Positions 33,949-44,663 of a DNA stretch of 64,000 nt are shown piece after piece; the first letter of the stretch is position 1, and every line of letters begins with the position of its first letter. The stretch is taken from assembly GCA_965224205.1 (NCBI GenBank), contig CBDCYN010000013.1, forward strand, positions 124,001-188,000. Reading direction: 5' to 3'. The DNA is from CBDCYN01 sp965224205. Its GTDB lineage: Bacteria > Planctomycetota > Phycisphaerae > Phycisphaerales > Phycisphaeraceae. Below the pieces are notes generated by a model. That model saw only the letters and a list, made by a program, of their open reading frames with translations. It did not search any database and was not told where the DNA came from. The position numbers and the translations under genes are program-made.

Positions 33949-34917
33949 TTATTGGACGCTGGCTTCGGCTTCCAACGACGCGTGAGGGGCCCGTGGTATT
34001 TTCAGGATCAGACCGACCTTGATGTGATGGGGGTCTTGGCCAATGTTTTCACGGTTGGCGTCATAAATCGACTTCCATAACTCGGTGGTCCTGTAGTAGC
34101 GCTGTGAGATGGTCGACAGGGTTTCACCCGAGCGGACCATATGGTGGGCGCTCTGGCCCGGGGCCAGCGCATACGGGTTTATCGCGACCTTGCTTAGATC
34201 CTTTAGGCTCGGCAGGCGGATGATCTGTCCGACCTTTAATCGTTTAGGGTCAACCAAGGGGTTGGCTTGAGAGAGATACTCACTGTAATGTTGCGAGCCG
34301 TATAACATGACCGCGATCGAACTGAGGGTGTCGCCCTGGCGGATGGTGTAGGTCCTTTTCTTCTTCTGGGGCTCTTTCCGCGGGTGGGGGTTGGATGAAG
34401 AGCCTGCCGCGGTTTTGGCCGCATCACTGCTGGGTGTAGCGGTTAAGAACGGTCGGTCTCGCTTGAAGGTGATGCTCGACAAGGATGGCCCGTTCGCCCG
34501 ATCGGCGGGCGGTGAGTCTACGTCCCGACCGAACGTGAGGATCGGGGGCAAAGAAGCCTGGGATCCCTTCTGCGTCGATCGGGTTGCGGGGCGCGGGGGT
34601 TTCGATGGGCCGGGTTCACCTGCGTTAGCCGGTGGTTCGTCACTGGCTGTGTTATGGGCCATCACGGCGGGATTTCCTGAGGGCTCTTTCCGGGGTGTGG
34701 GGCGTAACAACGGGTCCTTCTTATCGTAGGGTTGACTCGTCACGAGTTTATCGTGGCGACCATCAGCGGCGGCGGCTTTGGGGAGAGGGTCGGTTCCACC
34801 GGCTTGGGTGGGCGGAACGCGGTCATACGCCACCTTCGACAGCAGCACGTAGTAAACCAATACCGTCCCGCACGACAGTACGGTTAAAACCAGAGCGATC
34901 TTATATGTGCTCTTCAT
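33949..34917 (-). CDS. Membrane-anchored protein with two LysM domains
   Basis: 322 residues from ATG 34917; the frame is open 13 codons further but the residues before are not signal-like. One N-terminal membrane helix (YKIALVLTVLSCGTVLVYYV), then about 170 low-complexity residues rich in Pro, Ser and Lys, then two LysM modules: TYTIRQGDTLSSIAVMLYGS and HMVRSGETLSTISQRYYRTT, each with the closing KVGQIIRLP-type motif. LysM binds peptidoglycan-type glycans, so this is probably an envelope protein. It is followed by a repeat-rich gap before the vWA/Exb genes, so a functional link to them is uncertain. Confidence 0.85.
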   Translation of the reverse strand: MKSTYKIALVLTVLSCGTVLVYYVLLSKVAYDRVPPTQAGGTDPLPKAAAADGRHDKLVTSQPYDKKDPLLRPTPRKEPSGNPAVMAHNTASDEPPANAGEPGPSKPPRPATRSTQKGSQASLPPILTFGRDVDSPPADRANGPSLSSITFKRDRPFLTATPSSDAAKTAAGSSSNPHPRKEPQKKKRTYTIRQGDTLSSIAVMLYGSQHYSEYLSQANPLVDPKRLKVGQIIRLPSLKDLSKVAINPYALAPGQSAHHMVRSGETLSTISQRYYRTTELWKSIYDANRENIGQDPHHIKVGLILKIPRAPHASLEAEASVQ

Positions 34918-35160
34918 AGCAAAGCCCGGTAGGTTAAGCAGGCGTGTGGGACTCACGGATCGGATGCGGTGAGCTGATTTAATAATTCAGAAACAAGATG
35001 AGACGTTTATTTTTCAGTGAATATGCATTCATGCCCGTGTGACGGATTATTTTACCGGTTGTCACGAATCCCGCTACCTAGGTCTTCTGTATAGGATCTT
35101 ATCGACACAGTGGCGGGGTCTACGGTCATAAAAAGCGGGCGTATGGTCAATTCCCCATGG

Positions 35161-35245
35161 GGTCGTCGTGAAGAGGTAAGGGTGCGTGAGAGGGGGCAGG
35201 CCCACCGGAATCCTTAGCTGCGGTATGCCAGCCCGCAGCTGGAGC
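35161..35245 (-). repeat. Repeat family 2, copy F1
   Basis: Reversed, it reads CAGCTGCGGGCTGG, CGCAGCTAAGGATTCCGGTG, GGCCTGCCCCCTCTCACGCA, CCCTTACCTCTTCACGACGA. The blocks GCTAAGGAT, GGGCC-GCCCC-TC and CCTTACCT-TTCA-GACG recur at 54136-54225, and the first two at 43313-43398. Possible short inverted ends: GTCGACGAG / GTCGTCGTG. Confidence 0.65.
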
Positions 35246-35288
35246 CTCGTCGACAACAATCGAGCCTTACCCATGCAGGGAAACTTAG

Positions 35289-35377
35289 AAGCTGTTTCAA
35301 AAACCATGGACGGGTGCCACTGGCTGCTTGTCAGCCAGTGCGGAAACCAACGGAATACAGATTTTGAAGCAGTTTGT
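35289..35377. repeat. Hairpin element with imperfect inverted ends (MITE- or REP-like)
   Basis: A perfect 9-bp stem CACTGGCTG / CAGCCAGTG (35318-35326 and 35332-35340, loop CTTGT) is centred in a segment whose outer parts, AAGCTGTTTCAAAAAC on the left and (reversed) AACTGCTTCAAAATC on the right, are imperfect inverted repeats. The layout fits a small non-autonomous mobile element. A single copy in the window. Confidence 0.5.
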
Positions 35378-35824
35378 TAATTAACTTATCATTATTGCGC
35401 ATTCGGTCTACTCGTCTCACCTTTCTTCTTTTTGAACAGGGTTAAGCCATTACATTTTAATCAATTAGGTGCTGTGTTAAAATGTTGGCTTCAAATTTGC
35501 CAAAACTATTTTTATTGTCTATAATACCCATATTATCTATACGAGAGGTTCTTAGTCATACGTATAAGGTCATATCAAAATAGCTATCAAGTTTTTCATG
35601 ATCTTGTGGTTTGTCCTGTCCTAAGAAGGATTACATTATTTCCAGAAAAGTTCTGGCTGCGGGCTGCCATCGCGAAGTAGAGGGTTTCGGGGGTGACGCA
35701 TCGTTGTCATCCATACCTTTGCAGGGCTAATTTTTCGGGTAGGTAATCAAGTCGAAAGAGGTTCATGGCGACACCTCATCAGATTTGCAACATCTCTGGC
35801 CATGTCGCTAAGTGGAGAACGGCA

Positions 35825-36616
35825 ATGAATTTACTGGGTTTACGGGTTGTATCCTTGTTGTGTGCAGCCACGGTCGTCGTGGCGTTAAGTAGCCCCGCAT
35901 ACGCGGTCCTAACCTATATCGAGTCGGGCGGGGTGGTCGTTGGAGAAGCCGAGATCTATTCGAATCGTGCAGGGGCGGGACCCAATCAGTGGCTGGTGGT
36001 GCCCGGTGAGAGCAGCGGCGCCGGGCCGGCGGTCTTAAACGCACGTGGCGGAGCGTATATCCAAGCCCTACCCGACAACAACAGCCCCGGTAGCCCGTTG
36101 GTGGCCCCTTCGATCGATTATGTCATGGATATTACGACCACCGGCACGTACCAACTGCACCTGCGCTGGGACGGCAACGGCAACCGCCGCGGCACCAGTA
36201 ACTCGCTATTCGCTGATATCGTCGAGCTCAAAGACGGCCCCAGCGGCGCGATCGCGGATTGGTACGAAGTCACCCACGCCGTCGATGGCGACTTCGCGAC
36301 CCCTAACCTCTGGGATGGGGACGGCGGTCGAGAAGCCAACCAATCCAACGTCAACCCGATCTCGCAGCCGATGCTGTGGACCATCAACACCCCGGGGTTC
36401 TACACTCTGCGATTTTCCCAGCGTGAAGACGGCGCGAACGTCGATGCTTTTGCGTTCCAGCTTTCGACCCTGCCCGCGCCGGCCGGGGTGGGGCCCGACG
36501 TTTCTCAGATCACCGGCAACGACGCAGCGGTCCCCGAACCGCTAAGCGCCGCGTTGAGTTCCATCGCGCTGGGGTCGCTGGTCATGACCGCCACGCGGCG
36601 CCGAGGCAAGGGCTGA
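35825..36616 (+). CDS. PEP-CTERM anchored secreted protein
   Basis: 263 residues from ATG 35825, which has GGAGAA just upstream; an ATG 60 nt earlier in frame gives a less likely start. Signal peptide: VVSLLCAATVVVALSSPAYA. The mature part is beta-rich and ends with the sorting tail AAVPEPLSAALSSIALGSLV, then MTATRRRGKG: the PEP motif, a hydrophobic helix and a basic end. Such tails are cut by an exosortase; no exosortase gene is in the window. Central sequence (TGTYQLHLRWDGNGNRRGTS) suggests a carbohydrate-binding-like jelly roll, which is only a guess. Confidence 0.85.
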   Translation: MNLLGLRVVSLLCAATVVVALSSPAYAVLTYIESGGVVVGEAEIYSNRAGAGPNQWLVVPGESSGAGPAVLNARGGAYIQALPDNNSPGSPLVAPSIDYVMDITTTGTYQLHLRWDGNGNRRGTSNSLFADIVELKDGPSGAIADWYEVTHAVDGDFATPNLWDGDGGREANQSNVNPISQPMLWTINTPGFYTLRFSQREDGANVDAFAFQLSTLPAPAGVGPDVSQITGNDAAVPEPLSAALSSIALGSLVMTATRRRGKG

Positions 36617-36666
36617 TCAACACTATCCTCCCGGGCAACGACACGGCCTCGAATCGGTGAGGCCCA

Positions 36667-39342
<2,676 letters not shown>

Positions 39343-39431
39343 ACGCTATCCTCGTTCAATTCGATCGTATCGTATAAGCTACTTTCAATCTGTAGCGTTG
39401 GTTCAAATGAAAACCCGCTACACGCATCTTG

Positions 39432-39536
39432 TATACGCATCGCGTATCAAAGTACCGCGTTGAGCATGCGTTGGACACCTAAAATTTCCCTGCCGCGTAC
39501 ATGAGTCACGCCGTATTTTCATCCGGGACCGGTATG
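39432..39536 (-). repeat. Repeat family 1, copy R2
   Basis: 105 bp lying in the upstream region of clpB. In the common orientation it runs CATACCGGTCCCGGATGAAA, ATACGGCGTGACTCATGTAC, GCGGCAGGGAAATTTTAGGT, GTCCAACGCATGCTCAACGC, GGTACTTTGATACGCGATGC, GTATA. The outer ends CATACCGG and (reversed) TATACGCA are loosely inverted. R4 is its closest relative in the window. Confidence 0.75.
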
Positions 39537-39654
39537 TCATCAGATGCGACCTCGTTTATGTCGAGGGCCGGATTTTCGAGTGGTAACGACGGATTGACAA
39601 GCGGGCTGGGACAGCCCTGCGATGATCTTCCCACTCAACGGCACCATGCGGTGT

Positions 39655-39716
39655 TTAAGTCTGACTGACGCTTACCTGGGCCACACGGGGCTGTGCCGCA
39701 TCACGTGTGGCTATTA
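39655..39716 (-). pseudogene. rlmN: Detached 3' end of rlmN left of the IS630 insertion
   Basis: Removing IS630 copy 2 and one TA joins this segment in frame with rlmN at 40867. The restored tail after RHERTTR would read LIATRDAAQPRVAQVSVSQT and then stop at TAA (39657-39655). In the present sequence the tail is separated from its gene and should not be translated. Confidence 0.75.
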
Positions 39717-40864
39717 TACCTCACGCGGCTAAGATTGTCCGATTGTTGAAGTGTTGGAAGTTGCGGGTGATGAGGGTTTGGACGTTGGGTTTGTCGTCGG
39801 TGGCCAGCTTGGCGATGCCGTCGTGGATGGCTTGCTGAAATCGATCGAACGTTTCGTAGTACCGGCCGTTGAGGCAGCGTTTCTTGAGCAGGCCCCAGAT
39901 CCGTTCGATCAGGTTCAGGTGCGGCGAGTAGGACGGCAGGAACATCAACTCGATGCCCAACCCCACGGCCCGATCTTGGACCAACCGGCAGCGTTGATAC
40001 CGCGCGTTGTCCAGCACCAGGGTGATCGCTTGGCCGGGGTAACGCCCCGCGAGCGTCTCGAGTAATTCGCAGACCGTTTGGGCCGTGATGTACGTCGTGT
40101 TCGTGACGGTCACCAACTCTCGGGTCACGAAATCCAACGCCCCCAACACGTTCAGCCGGCGGCGGCCGGTGGGCGTGCGGATGAACAGCCTCACCACGCA
40201 CCACACGTAGCACAGAAACGCGCCATGGACGAAGTGGCAGGCGTCTACAAAAAAACCCTGCGATCACCCCGTTCGGCTTCGTCCAAAGCCGGATCGAGGG
40301 TCTGTTCAAGGAATTCACGCTGCTGTTGATGCTTGGCCTGATCAAGCTTGCCCGGCACACCCCCGAGCTTGCGACGACGCAGACCCAGCCGTTTCAAAAA
40401 AGCTCGCACTTGCGTCGGGCCGCGACGCAGACCGGTGAGTTGCGTGATCTGATGGCTCGCCTCGTGGATCGTCGACGGCGGGTGTTGTTCCAAAGACGCC
40501 TTGACCTTCGGGCCGTGCGCGTTCAATTGACTGGGCTGACCCCGGTAGCCGTTTTGCCTCAACGCCTCGATCCCACCGTCGAGGTACGTATTCAAATAAC
40601 GCTGCACCGTCCGGCTGCTGACCCCTGCCAAGGCCGCGATCTGCCGATGTGCCAACCCATGGCTCTTGAGCCAAACCACCTGCAACTTCCGCCGCACCCG
40701 CGGATCTGGATCGCTAAAACGCCCCCGATCCAACGCCGCCACCGCATCGTCCGTCAATGTGATCTGAAGCATCCATGCCTCCTGTGTCCAGTGACTTCGT
40801 AGTAAAATCAAACCGCTAACGTCAGCCTATTCTACCGATCAGACAAACTCACCCGAGGAAGGTA
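39717..40864 (-). mobile_element. IS630-family element type 1, copy 2
   Basis: 1148 bp, same ends as copy 1 (TACCTCACGCGGC / TACCTTCCTCGGG), flanked by TA at 39715-39716 and 40865-40866. It inserted in the last codons of rlmN with its transposase in the same direction as rlmN. The near identity with copy 1 points to recent transposition. Confidence 0.93.
39721..40772 (-). CDS. IS630 type 1 transposase, read by -1 frameshift (copy 2)
   Basis: Same two-frame structure as copy 1: helix-turn-helix half from ATG 40772 (MLQITLTDDAVAALDRGRF), then the seven-T slip site just before the TAG stop, then the DDE half with VDACHF, VLDNARYQ and NLIERIWG ending at 39721. Protein sequences of both halves are identical to copy 1. 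Conservation of the same out-of-phase layout in two copies argues for programmed frameshifting, not decay. Confidence 0.87.
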
Positions 40865-42034
40865 TAAACGGGTGGTTCGTTCGTGTCGAAGCTGGCCGCA
40901 CGCGGCGGCGATATCCCTGCCGCGGCTGGCGCGGATATGGGTGTTGACCCCAGCGCGGCGCAGGATCGTTTGGAAATCGTGGACTGCTTGGCTACGGGGG
41001 CGAGAATATGGCAGACCCTTGACCTCGTTGTAGCGGATGAGATTGACGTTGCTGCGAAACTGCTTGGCGACCTGGGCCAGCTCGTGGGCGTGTTGCGGCT
41101 GATCGTTGACCCCGTGCAGAAGGATATATTCGAGCGTGACCTCCCTGCCGGTGCGGTTAAAGTAGTACCGGCCGGCATCGATCAGCTGCGGGATCGTCAC
41201 GTGGTGGGCCCAAGGGATCAGCCGGCGGCGCAGGTCGTCGTTGGGGGCGTGGAGGCTCAACGCCAATGTGACCGGCAGCTTTATTGCCGCTAAGCGACGG
41301 ATCTGAGCCGGCAGCCCGACCGTGCTGATTGTGATGCGTCGAGCTGAGATCCCCATTCCCCAGTCGGCGGTGAGCGTCCGTACCGCGGCGGTCACTTCCT
41401 CGAGGTTCGCCAGCGGCTCACCCATGCCCATAAATACCACGTGGGTGACCCCCTTACGCCCCGCTGAGCCCGTCTTAAGGCTGTCGCCAGCGATCCGGCC
41501 CAGCCGCCAGACCTGTTCGACGATCTGGCCCCGTGTGAGGTTGGCCTCCAATCCCCCCAAGCCTGAAGCGCAGAAGTGGCAGCCGACCGGGCAGCCGACC
41601 TGGCTGGAGATGCAGGCGGTGGTTCTTGATGTCGGCTCACGGGCGATGCGGGTCACGGATTGAGCGGATCGCACCGGTCGATCATCCCTCGACGGGATCA
41701 GGACGCACTCGGTTTGTTGGGGGCGATCGTCTAACACGCGCAAGAAGCGGACACGGTGGCTGTTTTCCCAGTTCATGAGCAGCTTCTGGGTTGCGTCGGT
41801 GGCGATCTGGTGCTCGAGGATGTCGCCGCTCGTGAACCGCACCAGGGAAGAAAGTGCCACGCGATCTGGCTTGGCCAGGTTGGTCATCTGATGCGGATCA
41901 GCGACCCCGCGGCGATAGACCCAGTCAAAGACCTGTCCGACGCGATAGGCGGGCATCTGAGACGTTGCTAGAAGATCTTCGAGGCCATGTGGGTCAAGAT
42001 CAAAAAAATGGGGCTTGTTAAGTTCCGTAGTCAT
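40832..42034 (-). CDS. rlmN: 23S rRNA (adenine-2503-C2) methyltransferase RlmN with IS-derived tail
   Basis: Radical SAM enzyme that methylates A2503 of 23S rRNA and A37 of some tRNAs. It has 400 residues as now read. The [4Fe-4S] motif is CPVGCHFCAS (CxxxCxxC), the SAM-binding motif is VVFMGMGEPLAN, and the C-terminal part has RASRGRDIAAACGQL with the second catalytic Cys. The last 11 residues (LYLPRVSLSDR) and the stop codon come from IS630 copy 2; the native 20-residue tail is cut off. All catalytic residues precede the junction, so activity may survive. Confidence 0.93.
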   Translation of the reverse strand: MTTELNKPHFFDLDPHGLEDLLATSQMPAYRVGQVFDWVYRRGVADPHQMTNLAKPDRVALSSLVRFTSGDILEHQIATDATQKLLMNWENSHRVRFLRVLDDRPQQTECVLIPSRDDRPVRSAQSVTRIAREPTSRTTACISSQVGCPVGCHFCASGLGGLEANLTRGQIVEQVWRLGRIAGDSLKTGSAGRKGVTHVVFMGMGEPLANLEEVTAAVRTLTADWGMGISARRITISTVGLPAQIRRLAAIKLPVTLALSLHAPNDDLRRRLIPWAHHVTIPQLIDAGRYYFNRTGREVTLEYILLHGVNDQPQHAHELAQVAKQFRSNVNLIRYNEVKGLPYSRPRSQAVHDFQTILRRAGVNTHIRASRGRDIAAACGQLRHERTTRLYLPRVSLSDR

Positions 42035-42533
42035 TTCGATCCGTCGGCTGCGATGGCCGCGTTGGGGGTTGATCGAGCGTATCCGATATCACGATGACCG
42101 GGGCGTGGTGTTTTCAAAAACCGCGTCGACGATGCCTTGGATTACGAAGGTTCCTCGGTTGCATAAAAAATAATGCGGCGTAAATCCTGTAACCCTTTGT
42201 CAATTCTATACCCGCGTCCGGTAACACCGACTGAGGGCGACTTTATATGAATCCGGGTTGGTATCATGCGGTATTATTATCCGGGACCGGTATAGAAAAT
42301 TTATCCGAAGGATTGGCGTCACGATCAAAGCGCTTTTATCGTTATGTATAGTATAGAATGAATTAGCGTCTGATCCTGCCTCTTGAGCCGTAGGGCATTT
42401 TCCGTAGGCGCAAGTGCAGGTCGCGGAGGAGACTGCTTCTGCGCAATCAACCGGGGGTGCTGTATTGAAAGCCGGGATTGATATAGAATAGGTTAACGTC
42501 GCATGAGAATCACTGTTATTGGGGCATGAATCT
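42035..42533. other. Intergenic region with a family 1 repeat
   Basis: About 500 bp between rlmN and the lipoprotein gene, diverging transcription on both sides. AT-richer than coding DNA. It holds repeat R5 (42206-42295). No gene was seen; one 113-residue frame on the minus strand lacks any family signature or coding bias. Confidence 0.5.
42206..42295 (-). repeat. Repeat family 1, short copy R5 with clear inverted ends
   Basis: 90 bp with terminal inverted repeats CTATACCCGCGTCCG and (reversed right end) CTATACCGGTCCCG. The ATAATAATACCGC-TGA part aligns with the left third of R2 and R4; the other end aligns with the GACGCGG...TATA end. The TATACC ends resemble those of the local IS630 element type 1. 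Confidence 0.65.
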
Positions 42534-43223
42534 ATGACAACCGCCAAGGCGCACTTCGGTTTATTTTTCGTAGCGGTGGGGGGCTTGTTTATCTCAGCAT
42601 GCAGCTCGGATATGCATGTATTTCACAGCAGCGTGGATCGTCCGACGACGATTACCCTTTATGACACCACGTCTGATAAACCTCTGTGGATAAAAAATAT
42701 ACCTGTTGGGTACAGCTTAGAGATGGATCTGAACCATCCTAATGATAGTGACATGAGCGCGGTGGATCCCCGGCCGGCGACGCAGATGGTGTGGCGTTTA
42801 TTCATCCCTGGCCAAGAGGACGAGCCGGTGGGGGACCCCTATCGATCGATGAGGACCGCTCGCCGCTCGTCGGCTTCACCGCAGCCGCAAGGCCGGGTGA
42901 TGATCGACGCGCCCGCTCCCATGGTGCGCACTCGGGTTAACCGGCCATCGGATAGCTCTGATGCATCGGCGCCTCGTTCGGTTTATTACCCCGGTCTGCA
43001 AGCTCAGGGGGTTGAAAACCTACCCGGGACGCCTGTGGTGATTAAAGTCAGTTACCGGCCCAGCCCGGAGTTCCCGCCTGGGTTCGGGCGAGAATCAGCG
43101 TCCATCGACCATGACCAAGCCGTCCCGGCGGCATCTGAGCAGGATGCGGAGATCGGCCCGATCGAAAACGAGCCGTCGGACCCACCGTCCGCGGAGCCGA
43201 TTCCGGTGCCCACCCTGGATTAG
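42534..43223 (+). CDS. Putative lipoprotein, function unknown
   Basis: 229 residues from ATG 42534 (GGGGC 11 nt before). The N-terminal sequence has a lipobox (FVAVGGLFISACSSD), predicting Cys acylation and membrane anchoring. A small folded part follows (STDRPTTITLYDTTSDK-like, PVGYSLEMDL, ATQMVWRLFIPGQ), then a long Pro/Ser/Arg-rich and finally acidic tail (PIENEPSDPPSAEPIPVPTL). No family recognised. It stands alone between two intergenic repeats. Confidence 0.7.
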   Translation: MTTAKAHFGLFFVAVGGLFISACSSDMHVFHSSVDRPTTITLYDTTSDKPLWIKNIPVGYSLEMDLNHPNDSDMSAVDPRPATQMVWRLFIPGQEDEPVGDPYRSMRTARRSSASPQPQGRVMIDAPAPMVRTRVNRPSDSSDASAPRSVYYPGLQAQGVENLPGTPVVIKVSYRPSPEFPPGFGRESASIDHDQAVPAASEQDAEIGPIENEPSDPPSAEPIPVPTLD

Positions 43224-43556
43224 AGCGTTGGTTGGTCCGTCCAATCGTCGCGTATTCTTGTGCTTCAGCTTGCTTCGCAACGCTAAGGATGCGCTAGGGG
43301 TGTATTAACCGTAAAGCTTTGGTAGTCCTGCGGCAGCCCGCAGCTAAGGATATCAGCGGGCCAGCCCCTTCTTACGCTTTCGGGACTATCAAAACTTTAT
43401 GGTCTTTATGGTTTTTCAAGCCAGTGATTTGGCCTAACAAGGTTCATCCAGCAAAAGGGTTAGGTTATTTTTCACGCGACAAGCGTTGAGGCGATGCCGT
43501 CTGTAAACCTACCTCGTCGGCGTCGCGTTGCCAGGGCGTACAGGCTTGGTTCCCCG
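43224..43556. other. Intergenic region with a family 2 repeat
   Basis: 333 bp between two convergent genes. It holds the family 2 copy at 43313-43398; nothing else was recognised. Confidence 0.5.
43313..43398 (+). repeat. Repeat family 2, copy F2, with 16-bp inverted ends
   Basis: AAAGCTTTGGTAGTCC (43313-43328) and, reversed, AAAGTTTTGATAGTCC (43383-43398) form terminal inverted repeats with 14 of 16 matches. The inside has GCAGCTAAGGATATCAGCGG and GCCAGCCCCTTCTTACGC, shared with F1 and F3. The 86-bp layout is that of a miniature inverted-repeat element. Confidence 0.65.
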
Positions 43557-44243
43557 TTAGCGCCGGTGGATCCTGATCCTTGTCGCCAGTAACATCCCCG
43601 CACCCAGCAGGGCTGCGCTGGCCGGTTCCGGGACTGCGCCGGGTGAAAACTCGGTCAGCACTCGGATGTAATCCCCAGGAGTGCTGGCGGTGAAATCCAC
43701 CTCGATGGTACGGCTATCTAAGATCGTTACGGCGTCCTGGTTGGCTTCGAGGCCGCGCAGATTGGGGTTGAGGTAGTTAACCCCTGTGTTGATCAAAAAA
43801 TCGCTGTCCCCGAGGGTGTCATCGCGGAACAGTACACCATAGATGTCGGAATCGAACGTCACGGTGCCTACGACAGATTCTGCCAAGTCTGGATCGAAGA
43901 AGATATAATGGCTGGCCACCGTGGAGTTGGCCGGGACCACGCCGGCGCCGTCGGGGCCCAGCAGGTCATCGACCATGATCTCCATAGTGACCAAGATGTT
44001 CTGCCCCTCGTCGAACGCGTAAAGGTTGTTGTCCTGGAACGTGTCGTTCCCGATCGAATTAGGGGTACCGAACGGATTATTCAGCGGCGGGGTGAGCTTC
44101 TGGAACATCCCGCCGTTAGCCAAAACACTGCCACCGGTAATCGCACCGCCGGTGACGGTCGCCCAAGACGCGGGTGACGGTCCCAACAGGGCCGCGATGA
44201 GCGTGAAAGTAAATGTTACAGTGAGCTTCTTCATTGTGTTCAT
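43557..44243 (-). CDS. PEP-CTERM anchored secreted protein
   Basis: 228 residues if the start is ATG 44243 (GGAG 6 nt upstream); an ATG nine bases later begins MKKLTVTF. Signal peptide: LTVTFTFTLIAALLGPSPASWA. The mature part looks beta-rich with many Asp and Asn (DNNLYAFDEGQNILVTMEIM). The sorting tail is GAVPEPASAALLGAGMLLAT then RIRIHRR, a textbook PEP-CTERM signal. No function can be assigned. Confidence 0.85.
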   Translation of the reverse strand: MNTMKKLTVTFTFTLIAALLGPSPASWATVTGGAITGGSVLANGGMFQKLTPPLNNPFGTPNSIGNDTFQDNNLYAFDEGQNILVTMEIMVDDLLGPDGAGVVPANSTVASHYIFFDPDLAESVVGTVTFDSDIYGVLFRDDTLGDSDFLINTGVNYLNPNLRGLEANQDAVTILDSRTIEVDFTASTPGDYIRVLTEFSPGAVPEPASAALLGAGMLLATRIRIHRR

Positions 44244-44339
44244 CATCTGCTCCGGGTCCAATGACTGCAAAATTCCCACTCTAACCCCGTAACGGGCTGG
44301 AATCTGTGAATGGTGGCCTCTCGATGCGATCAGCAACAC

Positions 44340-44663
44340 TTATCTTATTTTCAGTGTCGTATCCCCGCACCGACCTCGTCATCTGCCACCGCACGCGGTA
44401 GTAGGCTGCGACACCCATCTTTAGAAATATTAGCTGCACTCGAACTCAAATCAACTTTTCTGATCGTGAAATCCTCCGGATGAAGACCACCACCGGTTGT
44501 GGACAAACGCTTGGAACCAAATTTGCGTACACCACCGGTAGTCGCGACGATAGTGAAGTTGTTGAGCTGGGCTTAGGGTCCTGCACCGATAGTCCCGCCC
44601 GCGTCGACGGGTCAGAGGCGACAGTGCAAGGGGCATCCGAATCGAACCGTTTGAGGGCTGTGC
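44340..44663. other. Intergenic gap upstream of the cytochrome b subunit gene
   Basis: 324 bp between divergent genes. No repeat copy, gene or clear promoter was recognised. Confidence 0.4.

Larger units (their letters stand above)
34957..35764. other. Intergenic region with repeats and an AT-rich island
   Basis: About 800 bp without a convincing gene. From left to right: a family 2 repeat (35161-35245), a hairpin element (35289-35377), then a markedly AT-rich stretch (about 35380-35640) that contrasts with the GC-rich chromosome. The last 120 bp before the PEP-CTERM gene are normal in composition. Confidence 0.55.

Noticed and set aside
39401..39412. GGTTCAAAT string resembling a tRNA T-arm
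   Set aside because: No acceptor stem or cloverleaf could be drawn around it; no tRNA or rRNA gene was found anywhere in the window.
42206..42547. 113-residue minus-strand frame upstream of the lipoprotein gene
   Set aside because: It runs through repeat R5 and has no start signal or known domain.
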